A stretch of DNA of 64,000 nucleotides from Flavobacterium reichenbachii (GTDB lineage Bacteria; Bacteroidota; Bacteroidia; Flavobacteriales; Flavobacteriaceae): NCBI RefSeq assembly GCF_002217435.1, contig NZ_MUHF01000001.1, positions 354,066 to 418,065 on the forward strand, given 5' to 3'. The position numbers were made by a program, and so were the translations under genes. Positions within the stretch are counted from its first letter, which is position 1. Every line of letters begins with the position of its first letter. Under the pieces are notes generated by a model. The model searched no databases. It worked only from the letters and a program-made list of their open reading frames with translations, and had not been told where the DNA came from. Below, one piece after another: positions 1 through 8,387 of this stretch.

Positions 1-1365
1 ATCTTGCGGAATAGATTTAAAATTAGAATTTTTCAAGGTTTGTTTAAATCCTCCGACACTTCCATTGGTTCTCTTTGTATATTTTTGATAGGTAAGCGGC
101 GTGCCGATTTCGTAAACCATTGGATTTTTTCCCAGATCGGGATAAACTTTTCGTGCACAGTCAATTAAATACTGTCCGATATTTTGTTTTTTGGCTTGAT
201 AATCTGTCTCAGACAAATTTTGCCATTCAGAGATTTCACAATGCGTCGAAATCATTACAGATCTAAATCCTTCTGGCGCAGAGATGCTATCATCTTTAGC
301 AGAAATAGAGATAAACATATTATTTCCGTTTCCTAATCGAGAATCATAATCAAGTAATATCTGATGATGTGTTAAGCTATGATTGGAGATTTCCAATTCT
401 GGAACACCAAGAAAAACAACAATTGCACTTCCCTGATACTTTTCATTTTTAATTAAATAACGCTGTAATTTACTTTTTACAGTATCGGGACTAATTTCAT
501 AAGTCAGATCAATGGGTAAGGAGCTGATGATTTTATTAGACTTAAAAATTCCTTTTGTTGAGGTAATAACCCAGTTTTTATCTTCTTTTTTAAAGTTTAG
601 AACTTTGTTTGCTTTTTTGATTGTGCCTCCAAGCTCAAGATAATGATTGGACAAATAATCCCAAAGACTTTTCATGCCGCCGTCTGCACGCATCAAGCCC
701 GCACCTCTGATCGTAGTTCCCAATGCCGCATTAATAAATGGTGCATCTTCTACACTGCTGTGAACAGTATCTTCTATCAGCATCGACAACAATCCAACAA
801 GCGGTTTATCATTTTCCAGCTTGTATATTTTTAGCACATCAAGCATGGTTAGATTAAGATATCTCGACAGGAATAAATTTTGTATTCCTATTGTTTTTAC
901 TACCGTAAATAAGTCTTTTAGATTATGAATAGGCAATTTAATATTTCGTCGGCTTGCGTTCCAGAAAACTGCTGTTACTTTATCCATAAGCTTCCAGAAT
1001 TTAATATGATTTTCTGTAGCTCCCAGTTTTTCCAGACGTTCTTTCTGCCATTTTTCAGAATCTCGAAACAGCATGACTTCTCTATCTGGCAGCCAGGCGA
1101 CATAATCTATATATTCGCCTTTGGGCAGGCTTAAATTAATATCTTTAAAAAAATTACCTCCGACACCGCCATCTACAAAATCGACTAAAGTTGTCGCTCC
1201 AACATCAAAAGAAAAACCTTTTTTCGAAAAAAATCCTGCACAGCCTCCTAATTGACCGTGAGCTTCAAAAACAATGGTATTAAATCCTTTATTCTGTAAT
1301 CTTAAAGCAGTCGAAAATCCCGAAATTCCGCCTCCAAATATGGCAATGTCGTACTCTTTACTCAT
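1..1365 (-). CDS. CrtI/CrtISO-like FAD-dependent oxidoreductase, 3' end cut by window
   Basis: This is a partial gene read leftward from an ATG at 1365; 455 codons are open to the window edge without a stop. The N-terminus carries a Rossmann FAD-binding signature (GGGISG near residue 10), an acidic residue ending the second strand (VFEAHGQLGG) and the GATTLVDF stretch seen in phytoene desaturase and carotenoid isomerase relatives. Proteins of this group use FAD to desaturate, isomerise or reduce polyene or retinol-like substrates. Flavobacteria make carotenoid or flexirubin pigments, so a pigment-related role is plausible, but the substrate cannot be read from sequence. No pigment genes are visible downstream because the window ends. 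Family assignment is fairly firm, function is inference. Confidence 0.72.
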   Translation of the reverse strand, partial: MSKEYDIAIFGGGISGFSTALRLQNKGFNTIVFEAHGQLGGCAGFFSKKGFSFDVGATTLVDFVDGGVGGNFFKDINLSLPKGEYIDYVAWLPDREVMLFRDSEKWQKERLEKLGATENHIKFWKLMDKVTAVFWNASRRNIKLPIHNLKDLFTVVKTIGIQNLFLSRYLNLTMLDVLKIYKLENDKPLVGLLSMLIEDTVHSSVEDAPFINAALGTTIRGAGLMRADGGMKSLWDYLSNHYLELGGTIKKANKVLNFKKEDKNWVITSTKGIFKSNKIISSLPIDLTYEISPDTVKSKLQRYLIKNEKYQGSAIVVFLGVPELEISNHSLTHHQILLDYDSRLGNGNNMFISISAKDDSISAPEGFRSVMISTHCEISEWQNLSETDYQAKKQNIGQYLIDCARKVYPDLGKNPMVYEIGTPLTYQKYTKRTNGSVGGFKQTLKNSNFKSIPQD

Positions 1366-1590
1366 TTAGTTTTGTATCATAATTGTCTTTTTAATAGATC
1401 GTACGGCTTATTTAAAGCTGCAAAATAATTTCAATTAAAAATGTCAGTTTGTTTCTGTTAACAGCGAATATAGAATTATTTTTTTGGATGATAAGTTATT
1501 TTTTTAACAGAATTAGAACTATCAAATTCAAACAAACATAAATTAAATTTACTTTCTTTATTGACTAAATTTATTGCAGAAAACACTTAT

Positions 1591-2121
1591 ATGAATCTAT
1601 ATAAAAAAGGGTTAGTATTATTACTATTTAGCGTATTATCTTATGGACAAAAGAGTAAATTAAAAATTGTAGAATTTGTTTCTGTGCAAAATGCTGTATA
1701 CGGTTATACTTACATCTTACCTGCCAATTTGCAAAAGGAATTAATTGAAGCTTATCATAGTTATGAATTTCAAGTATATAATTCGATGGATAATAGTTTT
1801 CGAATAAAAATATTCAGCGAAGATAATTTTGCATTTTCAGAACGAATACAAGAACTGAATAAATACTATAATAAGATAAAAGAAGCTAATCATGCTGCAA
1901 TTGAAGGGGCTTCAATAATAAAAAGCGTAATAAATAATGAAGAAAATAGTTTTACGATTACTGGAAAAAATGAGAATGAGGAATTTATATGGAAAACTAT
2001 TATGTGTAAAGTTCCTGTAAGTGGTGAATTTGGTTTTAATACTATGATCTTCTATTCTTCAAAATCAAAAAAGAATAGAAATTTAGGGTTAAAGCTCATA
2101 AATGAATTTAAAAACTTTTGA
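1591..2121 (+). CDS. exported hypothetical protein
   Basis: A 176-residue protein of unknown function. The frame is open from a TTG at 1561, but I prefer the ATG at 1591 because the protein then starts with a typical signal peptide: a short basic N-terminus, a leucine-rich core and a cleavage-like site SYGQ near residue 20. The mature part is lysine- and glutamate-rich with mixed helix and strand character and no motif I recognise. It stands alone, divergent from the oxidoreductase upstream and followed by a spacer before the hydrolase gene. Probably periplasmic or surface located. Confidence 0.6.
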   Translation: MNLYKKGLVLLLFSVLSYGQKSKLKIVEFVSVQNAVYGYTYILPANLQKELIEAYHSYEFQVYNSMDNSFRIKIFSEDNFAFSERIQELNKYYNKIKEANHAAIEGASIIKSVINNEENSFTITGKNENEEFIWKTIMCKVPVSGEFGFNTMIFYSSKSKKNRNLGLKLINEFKNF

Positions 2122-2319
2122 TTGATCTGCTGTTCTTTGATTTGTTCCTGTGAATGATTTAAATTAAATGATTGTATTACAATTACTTAATATTGAAGCA
2201 AAAAATAAATTCACTACATTTAACCTGTTGAATTTTTGATTTTTTCTAAATTTTACAGCCTCCATAATTTAAAATTGTTCTGCAGTCTAAAAAAATGCCT
2301 AATCTTAAATTATATTTTT

Positions 2320-3159
2320 ATGAAAAAAATTCACGAAACTAAAACTAGTTTTGCCGATTTAGGAGACAGAAAAATTGCCTACCGCTCTTACGGAAAAGGT
2401 ACTTCTGTAATTTTTGTAAACCGTTTTAGAGGTACTCTCGATACCTGGGATCCTTTGTTTTTAAAATTAATGAGCAAAAGATTTAATGTCATCACATTTG
2501 ATTATTCCGGAATAGGATCTTCTACAGGAGAAATGTCATCTGAAATCGCTCTTGTAGCAAAAGACGTAAAAGACCTTGCAGATGCCTTAAAAATAGATAC
2601 AGCTATTATTTTGGGCTGGTCCTACGGCGGACTTGTTGCACAAGCAGCCACTTTGTTATATCCTAATTTAGTAACGCATTGTATATTGGTAGGAACAAAT
2701 CCGCCGGGAGAAAACAAAGTTCCTCTTGAGCAGGTTTTTCTAGATGCAGCATTAAAACCAATAAACGATTTTGAAGATGAAGTGGTTTTGTTTTTTGAAC
2801 CCAAATCGGCTGTAAGTCGCGTTGCTGCAAAGGAATCTCACGATAGAATTCACAAACATATAGATGTTTCTAAAATTCCATCGACTATGGATGTTTTTCA
2901 AATTTATTTTAATGGAGGAAACGGCTTTAAAGAAGATATTTTAAACTTTAGAGAACAGCTTAAAAAAACAAAAATCCCAATTCTACTTATTTGCGGTGAT
3001 CATGATGTAAGTTTTGCGGTAGAAAATTGGTATGCCGTTTTTAACCAAATGACCAATGCACAATTGATTGTTTACAGCGGTACAGGACACGCTCCGCAGC
3101 ATCAGCATCCGGAACAGGTTTCAAGATCTATAATTAATTTTGTAAAATATACGCATTAG
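2320..3159 (+). CDS. alpha/beta hydrolase
   Basis: A 279-residue alpha/beta-hydrolase fold protein. The nucleophile elbow GWSYGG (serine in GxSxG) lies near residue 105, the acidic residue is in ICGDHDVS, and the catalytic histidine is in GTGHAPQ near the C-terminus, so a full Ser-Asp-His triad is present. An oxyanion-type segment (VNRFRGTLDTWD) follows the first strands. The frame extends upstream to 2236, but that extension reads like non-coding sequence, whereas ATG 2320 gives the expected start MKKIHETKTSF. Cytoplasmic, no signal peptide. Substrate unknown; esterase, lactonase or haloperoxidase-like activities all occur in this fold. It converges with the membrane-protein gene that ends 7 bp away. 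Confidence 0.85.
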   Translation: MKKIHETKTSFADLGDRKIAYRSYGKGTSVIFVNRFRGTLDTWDPLFLKLMSKRFNVITFDYSGIGSSTGEMSSEIALVAKDVKDLADALKIDTAIILGWSYGGLVAQAATLLYPNLVTHCILVGTNPPGENKVPLEQVFLDAALKPINDFEDEVVLFFEPKSAVSRVAAKESHDRIHKHIDVSKIPSTMDVFQIYFNGGNGFKEDILNFREQLKKTKIPILLICGDHDVSFAVENWYAVFNQMTNAQLIVYSGTGHAPQHQHPEQVSRSIINFVKYTH

Positions 3160-3166
3160 TATATTC

Positions 3167-3913
3167 CTATTTAGAAATTGCTTTTTCGGTATCCACCGGA
3201 TTATTTTCCTGATATAATTTTTGTCCTATTACCCCTTGGTCTCCTAATGCGCGCCCTTTTATGAGCCACGCAATTCCAAAGGCAAAAAGAGAAAGCGCTT
3301 CTAGAATTAATGTGGAGTAAGGAAACAATTTTAATTGTTCCGCAACAGGCACCATAACTACAAATAAAATAATTAAATAACCACAAGCTCTGTAAATATT
3401 ATTTTCGTTTAAAATACTTTTTGGAGCCCTTGTCTCATTTTCCTGGCCAATTGTAAAAACATTAATGGCCAGTAACGAAAAAATTAAAAATAATAAAGCA
3501 GCAAATCCGTAGTGAAGGCTTCCCAGCCATACATCTGGGTAAGGAATAAGCGTGTAGATTTTACTGGAAAAATCATCTGGATTAGTGGGAATCAATGCGG
3601 TGCCCAATGCCATAATTCCGGCAATATTGGTCAATGCATTATCGTTTTTCCAAATAGAACGATTTCCGTTGCCTTTGTAGCAAATTAAAAATAAACCTAC
3701 AGCACACAAAGTTCCGGTAAAAATTTCCCTCAAATTGGTGTAATAATAATGACTTATTGAAGGCTGGAGTTGTGTTTTAAAAAAAGGAATCAAAGAAAAA
3801 CCAACCAAAAGAATAGGTAAACTAATTCCTAAATACCCAATCGAACGACGTATTCTTCTATAAGTAAAAATATCAAAACGCTCTATTTTAATCTCTTGAT
3901 TGTTTATTTTCAT
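3167..3913 (-). CDS. six-TM integral membrane protein, conserved hypothetical
   Basis: A 248-residue inner-membrane protein with about six hydrophobic segments. Conserved-looking loops include a HYYYTNLREIFTG stretch and a KNDNALTNIAG stretch after the second helix, a pattern I know from uncharacterised bacterial membrane proteins, without an assigned activity. The frame opens at 4024, but that would overlap the upstream gene; ATG 3913 (MKINNQEIK) fits better. It is the last gene of a leftward run 5184-3167 that also holds the Mpo1-like and gasdermin-like genes, so a membrane-linked role with them is possible but unproven. Confidence 0.6.
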   Translation of the reverse strand: MKINNQEIKIERFDIFTYRRIRRSIGYLGISLPILLVGFSLIPFFKTQLQPSISHYYYTNLREIFTGTLCAVGLFLICYKGNGNRSIWKNDNALTNIAGIMALGTALIPTNPDDFSSKIYTLIPYPDVWLGSLHYGFAALLFLIFSLLAINVFTIGQENETRAPKSILNENNIYRACGYLIILFVVMVPVAEQLKLFPYSTLILEALSLFAFGIAWLIKGRALGDQGVIGQKLYQENNPVDTEKAISK

Positions 3914-3980
3914 AACCTTAAAGTTTGATTCTGAATAATAGAATTTAAAACAATAATATTCTCTGATCTGTTGGAAATCT

Positions 3981-4445
3981 TTATTTCTTAGAAAATATAT
4001 TCTCGACAACCCAAGCCGGTCCAATCATTAAAAACTGAAGATCTTTTAAGAATGAAGGTTTTTTGCCTTCAATATTATGTCCGTAAAATTGCCCGATCCA
4101 GGCAATTACAAAAACACCAATAGAAAAGATCCATAAAGGAACAAACTGTCCAATGTAATAATTGACGATCAGGCAAAGAATAGAAAAAATCGCAATCTTA
4201 ACCGCCATAGAAACCGATAACCTGATATAAAAAACAAGAACAAAAAGCAATACGATAACCGCCCAGTTTTCGATTATGGGTAAGTTGAGTTTTAAAGTAT
4301 TGGCAATTAAACCACTCGGAATACTCATTAATAATCCTACGATAGAAAAGTAAATTGCTGGAACACAAATATAGTGTATTGCCTTATTTTTTGGGTTTTG
4401 GTGACTTACCGCATATTCGTCAAACCATTGTTCTAGTGTTCTCAT
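3981..4445 (-). CDS. Mpo1-like (DUF962) membrane protein
   Basis: A 154-residue protein of the DUF962/Mpo1 family. The N-terminal block HQNPKNKAIHYICVP has the spaced histidines and asparagines typical of the family, and a second histidine-containing block (YGHNIEGKKP) follows after four membrane helices. In yeast, Mpo1 is an iron-dependent dioxygenase that removes one carbon from 2-hydroxy fatty acids; the bacterial members are annotated by homology only. Flavobacteria contain sphingolipid-like and 2-hydroxy fatty acids, so a lipid alpha-oxidation role is reasonable inference. It lies 37 bp downstream of the gasdermin-like gene on the same strand. Confidence 0.75.
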   Translation of the reverse strand: MRTLEQWFDEYAVSHQNPKNKAIHYICVPAIYFSIVGLLMSIPSGLIANTLKLNLPIIENWAVIVLLFVLVFYIRLSVSMAVKIAIFSILCLIVNYYIGQFVPLWIFSIGVFVIAWIGQFYGHNIEGKKPSFLKDLQFLMIGPAWVVENIFSKK

Positions 4446-4482
4446 TTTTATAGGTTTAGTTTTGTAAATCTAATAAAATTTC

Positions 4483-5184
4483 TTAGAATACATTCTTGTT
4501 GTGAGTTACTAATATTAATTTTTGAAAACGGCTTCTGTCAAAATCTATTTCGCTTGCTTTGACCGCAATCGGGAAATAAACTTCTGCATTAGAAATCATT
4601 TTTAGTTTATTCGGATTGCTGATTGTAAAATCTAATTTGCCTTCTGCAATAGAATTTAAACCCGCAATTAATGAAGTATCTAAGGCAAAATCGGTCTCTA
4701 TATCGACAATAAGATTCTTGGCAAAAACAGTTCCTGTAATAATCAAAATATGATTGCGGTTTGCGTTTTTAAGTAAAGATGGATTGGGATGCAGAAAATC
4801 GGCAGAGAAAAAATAATCCTCAATATTTCCGATCGTATATTCTTTTGTAATCGAATTGTCATAACCAATAGTGACCTTTTTCCCAGACTTAATTTTTGAA
4901 GATAATTCTAATGCGCCAAGGCCTAGGGTTTTTAGTATATTTTCTAAAAGTGTAATTCCGATATTAAATCCGTAATCGTCTTTTTGCTCAGAATTGACGT
5001 TCAAAGCCGGATTTTCAATTTCGCTCAAAAGGACATTGCTCTTAAAGGCATGCTCAATGCTGGCATAATAAAGCTGCGCTTCTTCAAAAGGTTTTTTGAG
5101 CCATAATTGTAAAGGTTTGTGGTTTCTAACGGGTCCTTCAATAATGTCATAACCTTGTCCGCTTAAAAAATTGGTAAGTTTCAT
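4483..5184 (-). CDS. gasdermin-like protein (candidate bacterial gasdermin)
   Basis: A 233-residue protein with no signal peptide, no continuous membrane helix and no cysteine. Its layout resembles what I recall of bacterial gasdermins: an N-terminal GYDIIEGP...HKPLQLWLKK segment, a central NIGITLLENILKTLGLG helix followed by alternating strand residues (KKVTIGYDN), a SADFLHPNP-type turn, then HILIITGTVFAKNLIV and a last strand AEVYFPIAVKASEI. Gasdermins are pore-forming effectors of abortive antiviral defence, activated when a protease cuts off a short inhibitory tail. Against this: the N-terminal palmitoylated cysteine of known bacterial members is absent, the C-terminal tail after the last strand is only about 16-20 residues, and no protease gene is adjacent. 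The call is a pattern match from memory and needs a structure-based test. Confidence 0.5.
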   Translation of the reverse strand: MKLTNFLSGQGYDIIEGPVRNHKPLQLWLKKPFEEAQLYYASIEHAFKSNVLLSEIENPALNVNSEQKDDYGFNIGITLLENILKTLGLGALELSSKIKSGKKVTIGYDNSITKEYTIGNIEDYFFSADFLHPNPSLLKNANRNHILIITGTVFAKNLIVDIETDFALDTSLIAGLNSIAEGKLDFTISNPNKLKMISNAEVYFPIAVKASEIDFDRSRFQKLILVTHNKNVF

Positions 5185-5366
5185 TTTAATGTGTTTTAAA
5201 GTTAAAGTAGAATTTGGTGGCTTTATGTTAATTTCTGTTTTACAATTGTTTACAGGTTATTTTTTTAAAAGTAGATTTAAAATAGATTTGTCTTTTCTTA
5301 CAAAATTAAAATATAAATATATAACTAAGATTGAATTCGGATTATATTTTGTAATAATTTTCGATA

Positions 5367-5406
5367 AAAAAATGCGTAAAGGTCAAGAGACTTTTACGCA
5401 TTTTTT
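5367..5406 (-). terminator. intrinsic terminator after the DUF3754 gene
   Basis: A perfect 14-bp stem (5367-5380 with 5393-5406, core ATGCGTAAA) with a 12-nt loop. Read leftward it ends in a T-run. It lies about 40 bp past the stop of the DUF3754 gene at 5448 and about 180 bp before the gasdermin-like start, so the two genes are probably separate transcription units. The A/T tails on both sides could also let it work in the other direction. Confidence 0.8.
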
Positions 5407-5447
5407 AATGAAGTTTTATTTTGAATTAGAATATTTATGAACTGTGT

Positions 5448-6704
5448 TTAAAGTTCTTCATTTTGATTTTTTGCAGTTTTCTGATTGTAGTCAAAAACAT
5501 TATCCCATAAATCATCAATGGTAACAAGAGCTTTCTCCAGAGGAATAACTTCCCATTTACCATTTTTTTCGATTCCCAGACCAATCTTTTGTAATTTTGA
5601 TAAAGCGTCTTTAACATCAAAATCGAGATCGATATTGAAGTTTGCAGAAAACCAGGATTCGATTTGATCGTCAAGCTCTTCGGCAGTTAACGGCTGCAGA
5701 CTTTTATCTAAAAAAGAGTAGGCTAAAATCGTTTCCTTTAGCACTTCTTCTTCAGAAGAGTTCAGGAGCGAATAAAAAGCGCCGCTGTTGTTTCCGAGAT
5801 TCTTAAAATAAAGACTGTCTGAAAGCATTTTCCCGTATCTGATTTTCTTATTGATAAAATTATTATACTGGCGGAACAGGTACAAACATAAAATTCCTAA
5901 TGCAATTAAACCCTGATTCAGCGAAGCTTTACTATTTAATAAATCAATAGCTTCACCCGACTGATAAGCCGCATACATTCCGATCAAAGCCGGAATTACG
6001 GTTGTACTCAACAGCGAAAAACCCCCAAAGATTCCCGGAACCCAAAAGAATAATTTATCTCGCGTTGACATCTTCGGGACCGCGTTTGGAAATATCGTTT
6101 CGAGATCGTTTTTAGGAACACGCTTAAAGATTTTTAGGCCGATAGAACCCGGATCAATCGGCATTTTTCCTAATTTGACTTTATTATCTTTTAGATAATC
6201 GGCTTCGTTATAATTGAGGTAAATCATAACGCGGTCGTAATATTCTACTTCAATTTCTTTCTTCCAGAAAATATATTTAGAAACCTTTTCTTTTGCTTTA
6301 TGCTGTCCGCGAACGTAGACTTCGTAATCTTTAAAAGCATTAAAATCGATAGAAAGATTTAAGCCAATCAAATCAGATTGCTTAAAAGCTTTTTTTAAAG
6401 TTTCATCGTCAACACGAGTATAATTGCCGTGCGCCAAAACAGTTAGAAGTGTTTCTTTAAAGACAGAAAAATCACTTTTTCCGGCAAAACTTTCGCGCTC
6501 TTTTACACTCAAATCCGGATCGAATAGAGCGTAGTTTTGTTTTAGGTTTCGATTTAGATTAAAGGCTTCATAATGATAATAATGCTCGACAATATCAAAC
6601 AGTTTTTTAAAATCATCGACTTTTTTTTGATCATCGGCGAAAGCAGCAATTTGTTGTTCGAGTAAGAATTCCTTATTAAAGGGAATATAATGTTCTCGTT
6701 TCAT
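5448..6704 (-). CDS. DUF3754 (TMEM143-like) membrane protein
   Basis: A 418-residue protein matching the DUF3754/TMEM143 pattern: an N-terminal REHYIPF motif, a long soluble domain with YDRVMIYLNYNE and LKIFKRVPKNDLETIFPN stretches, then two hydrophobic segments around residues 230-280 (FFWVPGIFGGFSLL and a GLIALGILCLYLF segment) and a C-terminal soluble domain. Family function is unknown; the human relative is a mitochondrial membrane protein. It appears monocistronic, with a strong terminator downstream and an inverted-repeat element upstream. Family call is reasonably sure, role is not. Confidence 0.75.
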   Translation of the reverse strand: MKREHYIPFNKEFLLEQQIAAFADDQKKVDDFKKLFDIVEHYYHYEAFNLNRNLKQNYALFDPDLSVKERESFAGKSDFSVFKETLLTVLAHGNYTRVDDETLKKAFKQSDLIGLNLSIDFNAFKDYEVYVRGQHKAKEKVSKYIFWKKEIEVEYYDRVMIYLNYNEADYLKDNKVKLGKMPIDPGSIGLKIFKRVPKNDLETIFPNAVPKMSTRDKLFFWVPGIFGGFSLLSTTVIPALIGMYAAYQSGEAIDLLNSKASLNQGLIALGILCLYLFRQYNNFINKKIRYGKMLSDSLYFKNLGNNSGAFYSLLNSSEEEVLKETILAYSFLDKSLQPLTAEELDDQIESWFSANFNIDLDFDVKDALSKLQKIGLGIEKNGKWEVIPLEKALVTIDDLWDNVFDYNQKTAKNQNEEL

Positions 6705-6824
6705 ACGTTTTTTGACTTAAATTTCGTGGCATTTATATCATACAAAAATACCACCCCAAATTTAATTTTAGGATGGTATTGGTATTAAAGTTTTATTATT
6801 GTTTTAAAGTCATTTTAATCCGTT

Positions 6825-7002
6825 GGGTGTAATTAGCAAAAAAGTTAATTTAACACATAGGAATATAGATTTTAAAATATTTAGAAAAGATAATTTTAAA
6901 AAATCTTGATTTTCACACATAGCTCTGTTTATTAATACAAGTAAAACGCCTTTTACAAGTTTACAAAATCTATGTTTCTATGTGTTAAATATAATTACAC
7001 CT
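6825..7002. repeat. long imperfect inverted repeat, MITE-like
   Basis: This fills most of the 309-bp gap between two leftward genes. The left arm (6825-6876) contains GGTGTAATTA, then TTTAACACATAG and ATAGATTTT; the right arm (6965-7002) carries the same blocks in reverse complement. The roughly 90-bp centre is AT-rich and repeats a CACATAG word near 6914. No ORF is present. The design looks like a dispersed non-autonomous element or a read-through attenuator; other copies are not in this window, so dispersal is inferred. Confidence 0.55.
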
Positions 7003-7013
7003 AAGGGTTCATT

Positions 7014-7649
7014 TTAGGTTTTAATTATTCTAAAACGTCCCGGATATTTTGACCATATACTTTTTCTGTTGCCGTAATAATCCATAAATTCCTGACATAC
7101 AAAAACAGCATGCGCACTCGACCACGCTACAACACCGCAAAATTCACTTCCTGATAATCGCTTTAGCTGTTCTACCTGTTTTCCTTTTTCAAAGCCCAGA
7201 TATTTATAGATTGTCGGCGTATATACTTCGCCATCTTCTAAATCTTCTAATGCTTTGTCAAAAGTTTTCTGCTTGTCAATAATTTGTTTGTATTTTGCCA
7301 TCACCGCGTATGATAATACCGCATAATCTCTTATTTTCTGACTCTCTTCGTTTTTTTTGATAAACACAAAATCAGCAGAGAATTTTGCTTTGTTTAATTC
7401 TTCAATATTAAGATTAAAGGACGCGTTATTTTTTAATGTTATTTTGTATAAACTATCGTCTAGTTTTTCGGTTACAAAAAGATTGTCTAATCCGTAAATA
7501 TTCAAAGCTGCTTTAATAAAAGCGATTGACGAGCAATTGGTGCGTTCGCCTTGTTTAAAACTTTCAAATATTATATCCGAACTCAATTGCGCATATGAAG
7601 TTGAACAAACAAACATTAAAAATAAAAATGTTGAAGTAAAAGATCTCAT
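7014..7649 (-). CDS. exported papain-like cysteine peptidase candidate
   Basis: A 211-residue protein with a clear signal peptide (basic start, hydrophobic core, cleavage-like TSYAQ at about residues 17-21). The mature N-terminus reads KQGERTNCSSIAF, with Q33 and C39 spaced like the oxyanion glutamine and nucleophile of calpain/papain-type peptidases (QGxxxxC). A helical middle (YAVMAKYKQII) and a late SSAHAVFV with H180 complete a Cys-His arrangement; an Asn or Asp partner may lie in MDYYGN shortly after. Calling it a peptidase is inference from this residue geometry. It would act outside the cytoplasm. It stands alone, with an inverted repeat downstream. Confidence 0.45.
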   Translation of the reverse strand: MRSFTSTFLFLMFVCSTSYAQLSSDIIFESFKQGERTNCSSIAFIKAALNIYGLDNLFVTEKLDDSLYKITLKNNASFNLNIEELNKAKFSADFVFIKKNEESQKIRDYAVLSYAVMAKYKQIIDKQKTFDKALEDLEDGEVYTPTIYKYLGFEKGKQVEQLKRLSGSEFCGVVAWSSAHAVFVCQEFMDYYGNRKSIWSKYPGRFRIIKT

Positions 7650-7868
7650 TTCTCTTAGATTATTTAATTGTTTTCCTAGTGATATTTGGGAATTTTACAA
7701 AGCTAAAAAAATCAACTAATAATTAATCATTTTACTTTCTAACTTTTTAAAAAAAGTTGTGGATAAAAGGTTTGTTTTTTTTCTAATTTCAGAAATAGGA
7801 AAGGTATAACATGGATATTACACAAGAACTAAGATTAACTTTACAAATTATTTTTATGACTTATATTG

Positions 7869-7876
7869 TAAATTTG
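7869..7876 (+). promoter_or_regulatory. -7 element of the doxX-like gene promoter
   Basis: TAAATTTG, an exact match to the Bacteroidetes TAnnTTTG element, about 30 nt before the ATG at 7906. No convincing TTG -33 box is seen at the normal 17-23 bp distance. Confidence 0.45.
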
Positions 7877-7905
7877 AGTTGAATTTTAATAATCAAATTT
7901 CACTT

Positions 7906-8322
7906 ATGGAAAATAAAAAAACTTCAGCAATTCAAAATATCGTTAGAATACTTTTAGGCTTATTTATGATTACGGCGGCAATAGGCCATTTTACTTTTCA
8001 AAGAGAAGATTTTCAGGCACAAGTTCCAAATTGGGTACCGCTCAGTAAAGATTTGGTTGTAATACTTTCCGGAATTGTAGAAATTACATTAGGATTGTCG
8101 ATGATATTTTTAACGCGTTACAAAGCCAAAGTCGGAATTGCACTCGCCATATTTTACGTCTTGATTTTCCCGGGAAATATAGCACAATACATAAACGGAA
8201 CTCCCGCTTTTGGACTCGATACCGATCAAGCGCGTTTGATAAGATTGTTTTTTCAACCCGTTTTGATTTTTCTAGCTTTGTGGAGTACGGGAGCGATTGG
8301 TTATTTAAGGAGAAAAATTTAG
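7906..8322 (+). CDS. DoxX family membrane protein
   Basis: A 138-residue protein with four transmembrane helices typical of the DoxX/YphA-like family: helix 1 begins IVRILLGLFMITAAIGH, followed by a short periplasmic-type loop with FQAQVPNWVP, then VVILSGIVEITLGL, an alanine- and isoleucine-rich third helix and a final helix before a basic tail (YLRRKI). Family members are quinone-related or stress-linked inner-membrane proteins of mostly unproven function. The frame is open from a TTG at 7879, but ATG 7906 follows the -7 element at a better distance. It is monocistronic. Confidence 0.8.
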   Translation: MENKKTSAIQNIVRILLGLFMITAAIGHFTFQREDFQAQVPNWVPLSKDLVVILSGIVEITLGLSMIFLTRYKAKVGIALAIFYVLIFPGNIAQYINGTPAFGLDTDQARLIRLFFQPVLIFLALWSTGAIGYLRRKI

Positions 8323-8346
8323 CCTAATATTTTGTAAGAAAATATC

Positions 8347-8380
8347 TTGTTTTTTTATTCTTGTTATAGCTTTAATTTTG
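8347..8380 (+). promoter_or_regulatory. promoter of the structured-leader RNA
   Basis: A TTG at 8347-8349 and TAATTTTG at 8373-8380 separated by 23 bp, matching the Bacteroidetes -33/-7 consensus (TTG, 17-23 bp, TAnnTTTG). The predicted transcript starts at about 8386-8390, just before the P1 stem of the leader. Confidence 0.65.
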
Positions 8381-8387
8381 TAGGTTT

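Noticed and set aside
643..1134. Two rightward frames of 63 and 69 codons
   Set aside because: They are antisense to the CrtI-like gene, which has an intact 455-codon frame and clear FAD motifs.
5171..5440. Rightward 89-codon frame
   Set aside because: It spans the terminator and the gasdermin-like start, has no ribosome site and resembles no protein.
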